Shown: piece by piece, positions 43,243-51,368 of the stretch | Numbering within the stretch: the first letter of the stretch is position 1 | Layout: every line of letters begins with the position of its first letter | From: Amygdalobacter nucleatus | GTDB taxonomy: Bacteria; Bacillota; Clostridia; Saccharofermentanales; Fastidiosipilaceae | Assembly: GCF_029167365.1 (NCBI RefSeq) | Contig: NZ_JARFNM010000001.1 | Span: forward strand, 674,001-738,000 | Length of the DNA: 64,000 nt | Reading direction: 5' to 3' | The notes under the pieces: model-generated | Told to the model about the DNA's origin: nothing | Seen by the model: the letters and a program-made list of their open reading frames with translations, nothing else | Database searches by the model: none | Position numbers and translations under genes: made by a program

Positions 43243-43905
43243 ATGAAGCGGCAGCATACAACTGAATCGTTGACAATCGCAGCGTTACTATCTTTATCTG
43301 GTGGCTTACAGGATATTTATACTTACTTATATCGTGGCAATGTCTTTGCTAATGCCCAGACAGGTAATATTGTTCTTATGAGTTACCATCTAAGTTCAGG
43401 CCAATGGCAGCACAGCTTGCGTTACCTTATGCCAGTTTGCTTTTTTGCTATGGGTATAGCCGCTACAGATTTGCTTGCACATTTTTATTTATCACAACAA
43501 AAACTTAAGTGGGAAATTAGAGTACTTTATCTGGAAATAATTCTTTTGGCCTTAGTTGGCTTTATGCCCGTGCAGCTTAATTTTCTAGCTAATGCTTTAG
43601 TTTCATTTTCTTGCGCCATGCAGGTGCAGACTTTCAGAAAAGTTAGGGGAAATTCCTACGCCAGCACGATGTGTATTGGCGATTTAAGGGCGGCCATGTC
43701 GTTTTTATGTAGTTATGGTTTACATAAGGAGAAAGAGGATTTACACCGAGCCTTTATCTATTTTTCAGTTATCGCTTGCTTTGCAGTTGGCGCTAGCTTA
43801 GGCGCAATAGCTTTGCCATATTTAGCTGGCAAAACGATTTGGTTGTCGAGTTTTCTTTTGGCTTTAGCAGTTTGTTTATTAACTTCGGAAGTTGAAAAAA
43901 ACTAG
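43243..43905 (+). CDS. YoaK/DUF1275 family membrane protein
   Basis: A 220-residue protein with six membrane segments. SLSGGLQDIYTYLYRGNVFANAQTGN at the start and the later VQTFRKVRGNSYASTMCIGD are hallmarks of DUF1275, whose members are widespread but poorly understood. It stands alone with its own AGAGG ribosome site. No partner genes suggest a function. Confidence 0.9.
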   Translation: MKRQHTTESLTIAALLSLSGGLQDIYTYLYRGNVFANAQTGNIVLMSYHLSSGQWQHSLRYLMPVCFFAMGIAATDLLAHFYLSQQKLKWEIRVLYLEIILLALVGFMPVQLNFLANALVSFSCAMQVQTFRKVRGNSYASTMCIGDLRAAMSFLCSYGLHKEKEDLHRAFIYFSVIACFAVGASLGAIALPYLAGKTIWLSSFLLALAVCLLTSEVEKN

Positions 43906-43990
43906 ATTTTTCAGATAAGTTATCTTAGAATATCGATAGTATTATGTGATTTTCGGAAAGACATTTTGGTCTTTATGAGAGGAGATATGT

Positions 43991-44362
43991 ATGCAAATTA
44001 TTAATACTGAAAAAGCACCAGCTGCTATTGGTCCATACAGTCAAGCCTATATGACGGGTAATTTGGTAATTTGTTCTGGTCAATTACCAGTTTGTCCACA
44101 AACTGGAGAGATGCCAGCTGATATCAAGGCGCAAGCAGAACAAAGTTGCTTAAATGTTAAAGCTATTTTAGAGGCTGCCGGTAGTGATTTGGAACATGTA
44201 GTTAAAACAACTTGTTTTTTGGCTGATATGGCGGATTTTGCCGCTTTTAATGAGGTATATGCTCGTTATTTTACATCAAAACCAGTTCGCTCATGTATTG
44301 CTGTTAAAGCAATTCCTAAAGCTGCTTTATGTGAAATTGAAGCAATTGCTGAAGTTAAGTAA
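43991..44362 (+). CDS. RidA family enamine/imine deaminase
   Basis: A 123-residue protein that in this family hydrolyses reactive 2-aminoacrylate and related imines, mostly formed by PLP enzymes. The motifs APAAIGPYSQAYMTGNLV and the active-site Arg and Glu region PVRSCIAVKAIPKAALCEIE are complete. GAGGAGATAT precedes the ATG. Length is standard. A terminator and a small open frame follow. Confidence 0.95.
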   Translation: MQIINTEKAPAAIGPYSQAYMTGNLVICSGQLPVCPQTGEMPADIKAQAEQSCLNVKAILEAAGSDLEHVVKTTCFLADMADFAAFNEVYARYFTSKPVRSCIAVKAIPKAALCEIEAIAEVK

Positions 44363-44367
44363 CTCTA

Positions 44368-44395
44368 ATGCCACTTTTCAGAGTGGCATTTATAT
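44368..44395 (+). terminator. Terminator of the RidA gene
   Basis: ATGCCACT (44368-44375) pairs with AGTGGCAT (44382-44389), then TTATATTT. Confidence 0.75.
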
Positions 44396-44408
44396 TTAGA
44401 GGGGCTTT

Positions 44409-44585
44409 ATGTTGTCCTTACTAGTTAAGTTGTTATTTTTGCCGTTTTTACCTATCGTATGGATATTTAATTTAATGCGATATAAACATCAATTTCAGTC
44501 TAAATCGTCCAAACCGTCAGATAATGAATTGAAATGGGTAGATGACTTAGAAATGTTTTCTATCATTTTTGAAGATAAAGATTAA
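44409..44585 (+). CDS. Small membrane protein of unknown function (58 residues)
   Basis: ATG 44409 follows GAGGGG with normal spacing. The product starts with MLSLLVKLLFLPFLPIVWIF, one membrane segment, followed by a charged tail with many Lys and Ser, WVDDLEMFSIIFEDKD. I recognise no family. It has chromosome-like codons and a proper ribosome site, so I think it is real, but there is no independent support. Confidence 0.5.
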   Translation: MLSLLVKLLFLPFLPIVWIFNLMRYKHQFQSKSSKPSDNELKWVDDLEMFSIIFEDKD

Positions 44586-44895
44586 TTACGAAATTAGATT
44601 GTATTTAATTTTCAACTGCAACAAAATGATTTTTTACGCAGTGCTATATTTGATAAATAAGAATAAATTGTAACAAAATTTCAAATTTAAGACAATATAA
44701 AAATGAATTTCTAATTCAAAATTGCATAAATCCCTAAATTACGGGAAAATATACACATATATAAATTAAGTAGAGAAGAGAAATTTTGTAAGCACTAGCC
44801 TTGAATCGTTAAATATGTAACAATACTGAAGCAACTATTAGTACAGTATGCTTAACTTATGGCTAAGCGTATATAAAAATTAGGGGGATTTATTC
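44586..44895 (+). other. 310-base AT-rich region before the alcohol dehydrogenase gene
   Basis: No gene. It holds several loosely similar WTTGTAA/TGTAAC stretches (near 44668, 44784 and 44816) and a TGTAAGCACTAG near 44787 that weakly recalls a catabolite-control site. No clear promoter pair or riboswitch. AGGGGG at 44882 is the ribosome site of the next gene. Confidence 0.4.
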
Positions 44896-45906
44896 ATGAA
44901 AGCTATTGTTGCTACTAAAGATCGTAAAGCTGCAGTTGTAGAGAAAGAGTTTCGTCCATTAAGAGCTGGTGAAGCTTTGCTAGATATGCTTTGTTGTGGT
45001 GTTTGCCATACAGACTTACATGTGAAGAATGCTGATTTTGGTGATAAGTCTGGTGTTGTGCTCGGACATGAAGGCATTGGTGTAGTAAAAGAGGTTACTC
45101 CTGGCGTAACTTCTCTCAAAGTTGGTGATCGTGCAAGTGTAGCATGGTTCTTTGAAGGATGTGATTATTGTGAATATTGCACATCTGGTCGCGAAACACT
45201 TTGCCGTTCAGTTCTGAATGCTGGCTATACAGCTGATGGTGGTATGGCTCAAGAGTGTATCGTAACAGCTGATTATGCTGTCAAAGTACCTGAAGGATTA
45301 GATTCAGCAGCTGCTTCTTCAATTACATGTGCTGGCGTTACAACATACAAGTCTTTGAAAGAATCAGGTGTTCGTCCAGGTGAGTGGATGCTCTTAGCTG
45401 GCTTAGGCGGATTAGGCAACTTGGCTTTATAATATGCTAATAATGTCTTTGGCATGAAAGTTATTGCAATGGATATTAATGATGGTCAGTTGGAGTTTGC
45501 TCGCGAGTGCGGTGCTGATATTTGTGTCAACCCAAATAAGGAAGATGTTGCCAAGTTAGCTATGGATAAAGTCGGTGTTTGCCATGGTGCAGTTGTTACA
45601 GCTGTTAATAAGGCAGCTTTCAACACAGCAGTTAATGCTGTACGGGCTGGTGGTTGCGTAGTTGCTGTTGGCTTGCCAGTTGAAACAATGTATCTCTCTA
45701 TCCCACGTTTGGTTTTGGATGGTATCCGTGTCGTTGGTTCCTTAGTTGGTACACGTCAAGACTTGGCTGAAGCTTTCCAATTTGGTGCTGAATGTAAGGT
45801 TGTTCCTAAGTGCCAGATGCGTCAAATGAAAGACATTAATGATATCTTTTATGAGGTGGCAGCTGGTAAGATTCGTGGCCGTATGGTTATCGATTTGAAG
45901 CACTAA
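44896..45906 (+). pseudogene. Zinc alcohol dehydrogenase (AdhP type), interrupted by an in-frame TAA
   Basis: If the stop at codon 179 (45430-45432) is read through, the product has 336 residues with full AdhP features. These are the catalytic zinc site Cys37 (CCGVCHTD), His58-Glu59 (GHEG) and a later Cys; the structural zinc Cys at 89, 92, 95 and 103; and the NAD-binding [10 protein letters not shown] before the stop and VIAMDIND after it. The frame continues without any base lost. The stop sits where relatives have Gln (LGNLALQYA), so one base change, CAA to TAA, explains it. As written, only half of the enzyme would be made. The second half could restart at ATG 45454 but lacks a ribosome site. 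Confidence 0.85.
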
Positions 45907-45930
45907 GTTATTTAGAATTTAACTTGTTCT

Positions 45931-45956
45931 GGGCGCTCCATCTGGGGCGCTCTTTA
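45931..45956 (+). terminator. Terminator of the alcohol dehydrogenase gene
   Basis: GGGCGCTCC / GGGGCGCTC pair along nine positions with two G-U pairs, loop ATCT, followed by TTTACAT. Confidence 0.65.
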
Positions 45957-46140
45957 CATAGGCAAGGAAGTTACTTAAGCTTGGCTTGATTTAGATAAAA
46001 TGGCCTAGCTATTTACAATTGGCGTAATTTTAGCGGGTGCTTAAAATTCCTAATTACTTATCAGTTGACCGCTTAAAATCACAGACTTAACTTCTGAACT
46101 GTACTATATTAAATCTAGAGACATTGTAGGTAGGTAAAAA

Positions 46141-47811
46141 ATGAATTTCGAGAAACTATATACTTTATTAGACAAAAAGTCTGACGAAATGATTAAAAAC
46201 CGTCGCTATTTGCATGAGCATCCAGAAGTATCTTTTCAGGAAGAAAAGACGAGCGAATTTATTCTCAAACATTATGCCGATAAAGATGTAAAAGTTGAAT
46301 ATCCTTTAGGCACACATGGTATAAAAGTTACAATCGATTCAGGTAAACCTGGCAAAACAGTGGCGCTTAGAGCTGACTTTGACGCTTTGCCAATTCAAGA
46401 AGAAACAGATTTACCTTTTGCATCTAAAAATGGTGCGATGCATGCTTGCGGCCATGATGGTCATACAGCCTATTTGTTAGCTTTAGCTGATTGTTTAATT
46501 GAATTAAAATCTGAATTCACAGGTAAGGTAGTTATCTTGCACCAACATGCTGAGGAGGCTCCTCCAGGAGGTGCGAAAGAGATGATTGAAGCTGGTGCTT
46601 TAGAGGGCGTAGATGCTGTATTTGGTTGCCATTTCATGAATATGATGCAACCAGGCAAAGCCTATTACCACGCTGGCCCAACCCAACACGCTCGGTCCAA
46701 ATTTATCATCAAAGTTCAAGGCCAAGGCGGCCATGCATCCATGCCACAAGATGCTAACGATGCAATTTTGATTGCTAGCCAAGTTGTTATAAATTTACAA
46801 TCGATTGTATCAAGGCGCATCAGTTCTATGGAGTCAGCAGTATTAACAATCGGCTCATTTGATGGTAAGGGTCAAGCTAATATTATAAAAGATTGTGTCA
46901 CATTAGAGGGTGATGTGCGTTGCCTAACTGATGAAACAAATCATTTCATTGAGAGGGAAATAAGACGTATTTGTGTTGGAATAGCACAGGCTTATGCTTG
47001 TGAGATAAAAGTCGATTACACAATTGATTATCCTGTGTTGTATAATGATACAAAATTGACTGAATTTGTGTACAAAACTCTGCAAAAAGCTAAGATTCCT
47101 GAGCTGAAAGGTGTAGAGGATAGTGGTATTCAAAATCCGTCAGAGGATTTTGCTTATTATGCACAAGTTAAACCGGCATGCTTCTTTTATATAGGAGCTA
47201 AACCTGATGCAGAAGCGGTTTATCCGCATCATCATCCAAAATTTGAGATTAATGAGGAGGCTTTAATGTTAGCTGCTAAATCTGTTGGAACTATTGCTTT
47301 GCAATATTTGAATGATCCTTGTATTTGCGATGAAAAGTGTCAATGTGAACCTGCTTGTGATTGCGGTGAAAGCTGTGATTGCAGAGAGAACTGTGATTGT
47401 GGCGAAAACTGTGATTGCGGTGAAAGCTGTGATTGCAGAGAGAACTGTGATTGTGGCGAAAACTGTGATTGCGGTGAAAGCTGTGATTGCAGAGAGAACT
47501 GTGATTGTGGCGAAAACTGTGATTGCCGAGAGAGCTGTGATTGTGGCGAAAATTGTGATTGCGGTGAAAGCTGTGATTGCAGAGAGAACTGTGATTGTGG
47601 CGAAAACTGTGATTGCGGCGAAAACTGTGATTGCGGTGAAAGCTGTGATTGCAGAGAGAACTGTGATTGTGGCGAAAACTGTGATTGCAGAGAGAACTGT
47701 GATTGTGGCGAAAACTGTGATTGCAGAGAGAACTGTGATTGTGGCGAGAATTGTGATAGTGAAGCAGAAAGTAACTGTGAAAAAGACTGTAATTGCACAA
47801 AAGATTGTTAG
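46141..47811 (+). CDS. M20-family amidohydrolase with a long Cys-rich repeat tail
   Basis: Residues 1-392 form a complete M20 peptidase/aminoacylase of the HipO/YkuR class. The metal site is Cys103, His105 (HACGHDGH), Glu138-Glu139 (HAEEAPPGG), His164 (GCHF) and a His in HHHPKF near 364. The family normally ends near residue 390-395. Here 163 further residues (394-556) follow, made of about 24 hexapeptides, mostly CDC(G/R)E(N/S), and a final Cys-rich end (SNCEKDCNCTKDC). I count 53 Cys in this tail, spaced as CxC pairs every six residues. Asp and Glu are also frequent, so the tail is very acidic. It has no signal peptide, so it should be in the cytoplasm. Metal binding is inferred. No such fusion is known to me. 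Confidence 0.9.
   Translation: MNFEKLYTLLDKKSDEMIKNRRYLHEHPEVSFQEEKTSEFILKHYADKDVKVEYPLGTHGIKVTIDSGKPGKTVALRADFDALPIQEETDLPFASKNGAMHACGHDGHTAYLLALADCLIELKSEFTGKVVILHQHAEEAPPGGAKEMIEAGALEGVDAVFGCHFMNMMQPGKAYYHAGPTQHARSKFIIKVQGQGGHASMPQDANDAILIASQVVINLQSIVSRRISSMESAVLTIGSFDGKGQANIIKDCVTLEGDVRCLTDETNHFIEREIRRICVGIAQAYACEIKVDYTIDYPVLYNDTKLTEFVYKTLQKAKIPELKGVEDSGIQNPSEDFAYYAQVKPACFFYIGAKPDAEAVYPHHHPKFEINEEALMLAAKSVGTIALQYLNDPCICDEKCQCEPACDCGESCDCRENCDCGENCDCGESCDCRENCDCGENCDCGESCDCRENCDCGENCDCRESCDCGENCDCGESCDCRENCDCGENCDCGENCDCGESCDCRENCDCGENCDCRENCDCGENCDCRENCDCGENCDSEAESNCEKDCNCTKDC
47356..47751 (+). repeat. 18-bp tandem repeat, 22 near-perfect units, coding
   Basis: Each unit is TGTGATTGC/T-(GGT/GGC/AGA/CGA)-GAA/GAG-AAC/AGC. 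Units are grouped in a higher order of three (GES, REN, GEN; 54 bp), seen three times in a row at 47356-47517 and then again in altered form. High identity at silent positions suggests recent expansion by slippage or recombination. The other frames and the opposite strand also stay open here only because the unit length is a multiple of three. Confidence 0.95.
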
Positions 47812-47838
47812 TCTCGCTTGATGCGACTACTAATGTTG

Positions 47839-47876
47839 AAGCACTCAACAAATTAAGCTTGGGTGCTTGCTTTTTA
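47839..47876 (+). terminator. Terminator of the amidohydrolase gene
   Basis: AAGCACTC (47839-47846) pairs with GGGTGCTT (47861-47868, one G-U pair), then GCTTTTT. Confidence 0.75.
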
Positions 47877-47899
47877 ATAGCTAGAAAGTGAGGACTTTT

Positions 47900-48742
47900 A
47901 TGCGCATAATGAAGAAAATTCCTGGTGGAACGTTACTTATATCTATGTTGATAGCAGCTATAATCCATACATTTTGCCCTGATCTATTCAAAATTGGTGG
48001 TATGACAGAGGCGTTGTTTAGTGGTAGTTCCATGAATTTTATCCTAGGTGCAGCTGTCTTTGTTTCTGGTTGTAGCCTGAATTCATCCAGCTTACCTAAA
48101 GTAATTAAACGTTACGGAACACTCTTAGTTTTTAGAACCATTTTAATTATTTTAGTTTGCTTAGCTTTCTATTATGCTTTTGGCGTTCCAGGTATAGCAG
48201 GTATCAGCACTTTAGCCTTTGTTTGCGCTATAACTTCCGTCAATCCAACGCTATTTTTGGCTTTAGTTTCAGATTGCGGTGATGAAATTGACCAGTGAGC
48301 TTTTAGCTTTATTTCGCTATTCTCAACCCAAGTTATTCCAATGTTTATCTATGGCTTAATGTCACCAACAGAAATAGACTTCATGCCAATTATCTCAACT
48401 TTGATACCACTTATTAGTGGTATTGTGATTGGCAACTTAGATAAAGAACTTGGCAAATTTTTGGCCACATGTATGCCTTTCTTAATTGTTGTTTTAGGTT
48501 GGGCAGTTGGCCTAGGCATTAATTTGTTGGAGACCGTGCGAGCTGGCTTAGATGGTATTTTAATGACAGCTATTTACTATGTCTTTACGTTTGTACCGAT
48601 GCTGTTTGTCGACAAATTAGTTGTTAAACATGGCGGTCTATCAGCTTCAGCTATCGTTACTTTAGGTGTTGTTTTGACAGCTGTACTTACGCCAAACTTA
48701 GTGAAACATTTTTCGACAAATACTAAAAATGGAGGCCAATGA
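47900..48742 (+). pseudogene. KdgT-like 2-keto-3-deoxygluconate permease, interrupted by an in-frame TGA
   Basis: Starting at ATG 47900 (GAGG upstream), the frame runs to DCGDEIDQ, stops at TGA 48296-48298, and goes on in the same frame as AFSFISLFSTQVIPMF to 48742, 280 residues with the stop read through. KdgT features are clear: KKIPGGTLLISMLIAAIIHTF at the start, ITSVNPTLFLAL, and GIVIGNLDKELGKFLA. Relatives have a Gly at the stop position (GAF or GAY), so one base, GGA to TGA, would explain it. About ten membrane segments if intact. Its last bases overlap the antiporter gene (ATGA). Confidence 0.8.
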
Positions 48743-50328
48743 ACAACTTTATTTTAATTGCAGCTAGCTTGATTATTCTCTGCGTATTTATTAACAAGCT
48801 CTTTCTGAAAATGGGTGTGCCTGTTTTGCTTGGCTTTATCTTTTTGGGCATTTTAGTCGGGCAAGACGGTATATTTGGTATTGAATTTACTAATTACAAC
48901 TTAGTCGGCAATATTTGCACAGTCGCCTTGATTTTTATCATGTTCTACGGTGGCTTCAGTACCAATATTAAGCAGGCTAAACCAGTTCTCAAGCAAGCTG
49001 CGCTGTTAGCTGGTCCAGGTGTAGCCTTGACAGCCTTGTTTACAGGCTTATTTGCTTATCTATGTTTGGGCATGCCATGGTTACATGCTTTATTGTTAGG
49101 CTCAGTTATTGCTTCAACCGATGCCGCTTCAGTTTTCTCAGTCTTAAGATCTTACAACCTGAACTTGCGTTATAACAGCGCATCTTTGTTGGAAGTTGAG
49201 AGTGGTAGTAACGACCCGGCGGCATACATGTTGACGATCATTGTTCTGCAATTAATTCAAGGAAAGGGCGATTTGCAATTTATTATTAAGACAGTTGTTG
49301 CGCAAATAGTGTTAGCAATTGTGGCAGCTTGGCTCATAAGTAAATTGGCAGCTTATCTTTTGAACAAAATGCAATTTGCCACTGAGGGTTTTGAACTTGT
49401 TTTCATTATGGGCATAGCTTTGGTCAGTTATGCTTTGCCTTCAGCTTTTAATGGCAATGGTTACCTAAGTGCCTATATTTGTGGCTTGTTGTTAGGTAAT
49501 AAACAAATAAAAGCCAAGCGTGAATTAGTTAGCTTTTGGTCAGGGATAACAGGCCTGATGCAGATTGTGATCTTTTTCTTGTTAGGCTTATTATCAACGC
49601 CATCGCTTTTGCCAGCAGTCTTTAATAAAGCAATTTTAGTGATGTTAGCTTTGACATTTTTGGTGCGCCCACTTGTCGTTTATCTATTACTTTTACCGTT
49701 CAAAGTTAATTGGCGTCAACTCGTGCTTTTGTCATTTGCAGGGTTAAGAGGTGCAGCTTCGATCGTATTTGCTATTATGGTAATTATGCAAGGCGAAATA
49801 GGTAGCGAGATTTTCCATATCACGTTCCTAATCGTTCTGTTGTCTTTAGGCTTGCAGGGCGTACTTTTACCTAAGGTAGCAAAATTGACAGATATGATTG
49901 AACCTGGTGGCAATGTCATGAAGACTTTTACGGACTATGCTGAAGATTTGCCAGTTCAATTTATGAAATTTCGCCTACAAGCTAATCACCTTTGGGTTGG
50001 CAAAAAGATTATGGATTTAGTCTTGCCACCACAGACGTTGTTAGTATATTTAGAAAATGAAAAAGGCGTAACTGTGCCTAACGGTGAAACTTTGTTACAG
50101 GCGAATGATAAGCTAATTTTGGCAGCCATTGAACCACACAAAATGCCAGGCGTAAGCTTGAGTGAACTTGAAATTAGCGAGAAGCATGAATATGTCGGGC
50201 AGGCTTTGAGTGAGCTTAATTTAGAGGATAGTTTGGTTGTTCTAATTAAGCGGGGCGATAAAGTCGTAATTCCAGATGGCAGGACTGTGATTAACGCTGG
50301 CGATGTCTTAATCTGTAACCGTGGCTAA
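48739..50328 (+). CDS. NhaP/CvrA-type potassium or sodium/proton antiporter
   Basis: A 529-residue antiporter of the CPA1 class with twelve or so membrane segments (about 1-385). The ion-binding stretch is ASTDAASVFSVLR and later LLEVESGSNDPAAYML, with paired Asp. A cytoplasmic TrkA-C-like domain (about 400-529) resembles that of CvrA/NhaP2, which often responds to nucleotides. It exchanges K+ or Na+ for H+. It overlaps the KdgT-like gene by four bases, so its translation may depend on upstream reading, which the TGA there would reduce; AATGGAGGCC supplies a ribosome site. Confidence 0.92.
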   Translation: MNNFILIAASLIILCVFINKLFLKMGVPVLLGFIFLGILVGQDGIFGIEFTNYNLVGNICTVALIFIMFYGGFSTNIKQAKPVLKQAALLAGPGVALTALFTGLFAYLCLGMPWLHALLLGSVIASTDAASVFSVLRSYNLNLRYNSASLLEVESGSNDPAAYMLTIIVLQLIQGKGDLQFIIKTVVAQIVLAIVAAWLISKLAAYLLNKMQFATEGFELVFIMGIALVSYALPSAFNGNGYLSAYICGLLLGNKQIKAKRELVSFWSGITGLMQIVIFFLLGLLSTPSLLPAVFNKAILVMLALTFLVRPLVVYLLLLPFKVNWRQLVLLSFAGLRGAASIVFAIMVIMQGEIGSEIFHITFLIVLLSLGLQGVLLPKVAKLTDMIEPGGNVMKTFTDYAEDLPVQFMKFRLQANHLWVGKKIMDLVLPPQTLLVYLENEKGVTVPNGETLLQANDKLILAAIEPHKMPGVSLSELEISEKHEYVGQALSELNLEDSLVVLIKRGDKVVIPDGRTVINAGDVLICNRG

Positions 50329-50390
50329 TTTGTATAGGTAGCTAAAAATCGTAATAAGTTAAAAAGGGGCTTTGAAAAGCTTCAAAAGGA

Positions 50391-50423
50391 AAAGACGAGC
50401 AAATAAGCAACCTCGTCTTTTTT
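50391..50423. terminator. Bidirectional terminator between the antiporter and fructokinase genes
   Basis: AAAGACGAG (50391-50399) pairs with CTCGTCTTT (50412-50420), with T runs on both strands. Confidence 0.88.
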
Positions 50424-50448
50424 GCTTAAACGCATTTATGAACCTATC

Positions 50449-51309
50449 TTACTCTAAGTTTTGGAGAGCTTTTAAGCACCCATACAAAGCAGAACGGCCG
50501 TTTAATTTTGGTAATTGAATGTATTCAGTTAAATTTGGCGTTTTAAGATAGTTATTAAGGCGCTTTGCGAAGTTAGCACGAACTAAGTCGATGAAATTAG
50601 CTTTTTGCATCACGCCGCCACCTAATTTAATTGCTTCTGGTCTCAGAATCACTGTATAAGCTAGAAGTGCTTGCGCTAAGTAATTGGCTAAGATTGCAAA
50701 GATAGGCTGATTTATATCCAAGTCTTGGCCGTTAATTCCCAAACGAGCTTTGATACTAGGGCCAGCTGCCATACCTTCGAGGCAATATTTGTGGAAAGGA
50801 CAAGTGCCTGTGAATTTGTCGTTAGGATTAGGTGTAACTAAAATATGTCCCATTTCAGGATGACCATATGCATTTAGAATTTTACCAGAATGCACATATC
50901 CACCGCCTATGCCAGTGCCGACAGTGAGATAAAGGACAGAGCCTAATTTAGCTTCAGCTGCATAATATTCACCTAAGGCAGCTAGATTTACATCTGTATC
51001 GAAAACAATCGGGATATTTGGGAAAACAGACTTAAAAGCACCGACAAAGTTATAATTTTGCCAAGCCAATTTAGGGGTGCTTGTGATATAGCCATACTTT
51101 TTGTTCAAAGGATTTATTTCAAGCGGACCAAAGCTAGCAATTGCTAAGCCGGTTAGTTTTTCTGGCAGATTTTGGAAATAAGCGATAACCTCAGGAATTG
51201 TCTTATCTGGTGTTAGGGTAGGGAGGCTGACTGACTCGCTTAATTCGCCTTTAGCATTCGCGTGGGCTAAAACAAATTTTGTACCACCAGCTTCGATTAA
51301 ACCGTACAT
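50449..51309 (-). CDS. ROK-family fructokinase
   Basis: A 286-residue sugar kinase. The N-terminal phosphate loop is IEAGGTKFVLA. VGTGIGGGYV follows, and the zinc site with its sugar-binding part is GHPEMGHILV...CPFHKYCLEGMAAGPSI, diagnostic of the ScrK/GmuE fructokinase group. LGGGVMQK is in the C-terminal half. It phosphorylates fructose (or mannose) with ATP. GAGGTCAATT precedes the start. It is read together with the ClC gene 59 bases upstream of it. Confidence 0.88.
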   Translation of the reverse strand: MYGLIEAGGTKFVLAHANAKGELSESVSLPTLTPDKTIPEVIAYFQNLPEKLTGLAIASFGPLEINPLNKKYGYITSTPKLAWQNYNFVGAFKSVFPNIPIVFDTDVNLAALGEYYAAEAKLGSVLYLTVGTGIGGGYVHSGKILNAYGHPEMGHILVTPNPNDKFTGTCPFHKYCLEGMAAGPSIKARLGINGQDLDINQPIFAILANYLAQALLAYTVILRPEAIKLGGGVMQKANFIDLVRANFAKRLNNYLKTPNLTEYIQLPKLNGRSALYGCLKALQNLE

Positions 51310-51368
51310 AATTGACCTCTTTCAAATATAATATTTTTCTAATTCGTACTTTTACTTGCGAGACTAAT

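Noticed and set aside
45430-45432. Selenocysteine- or pyrrolysine-type recoding in the two interrupted genes
   Set aside because: The codons are TAA and TGA at Gln and Gly positions. No SECIS-like hairpin stands out after the TGA, and TAG is not involved.
47356-47751. A CRISPR-like array
   Set aside because: Units are 18 bp with no spacers, lie inside a coding frame and have no cas genes nearby.
47291-47851. Long open frames on the minus strand and in another plus frame across the Cys-repeat region (His/Ser/Asn-rich, Gln/Ser-rich and Val/Ala-rich products)
   Set aside because: They stay open only because an 18-bp unit repeats in all frames. They lack ribosome sites and family features; the M20 frame explains the sequence.
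48296-48298. Genome-wide recoding of TGA to Gly
   Set aside because: TGA ends several intact genes in this window (for example the LplC-like permease and the ROK kinase), so it is a normal stop here.
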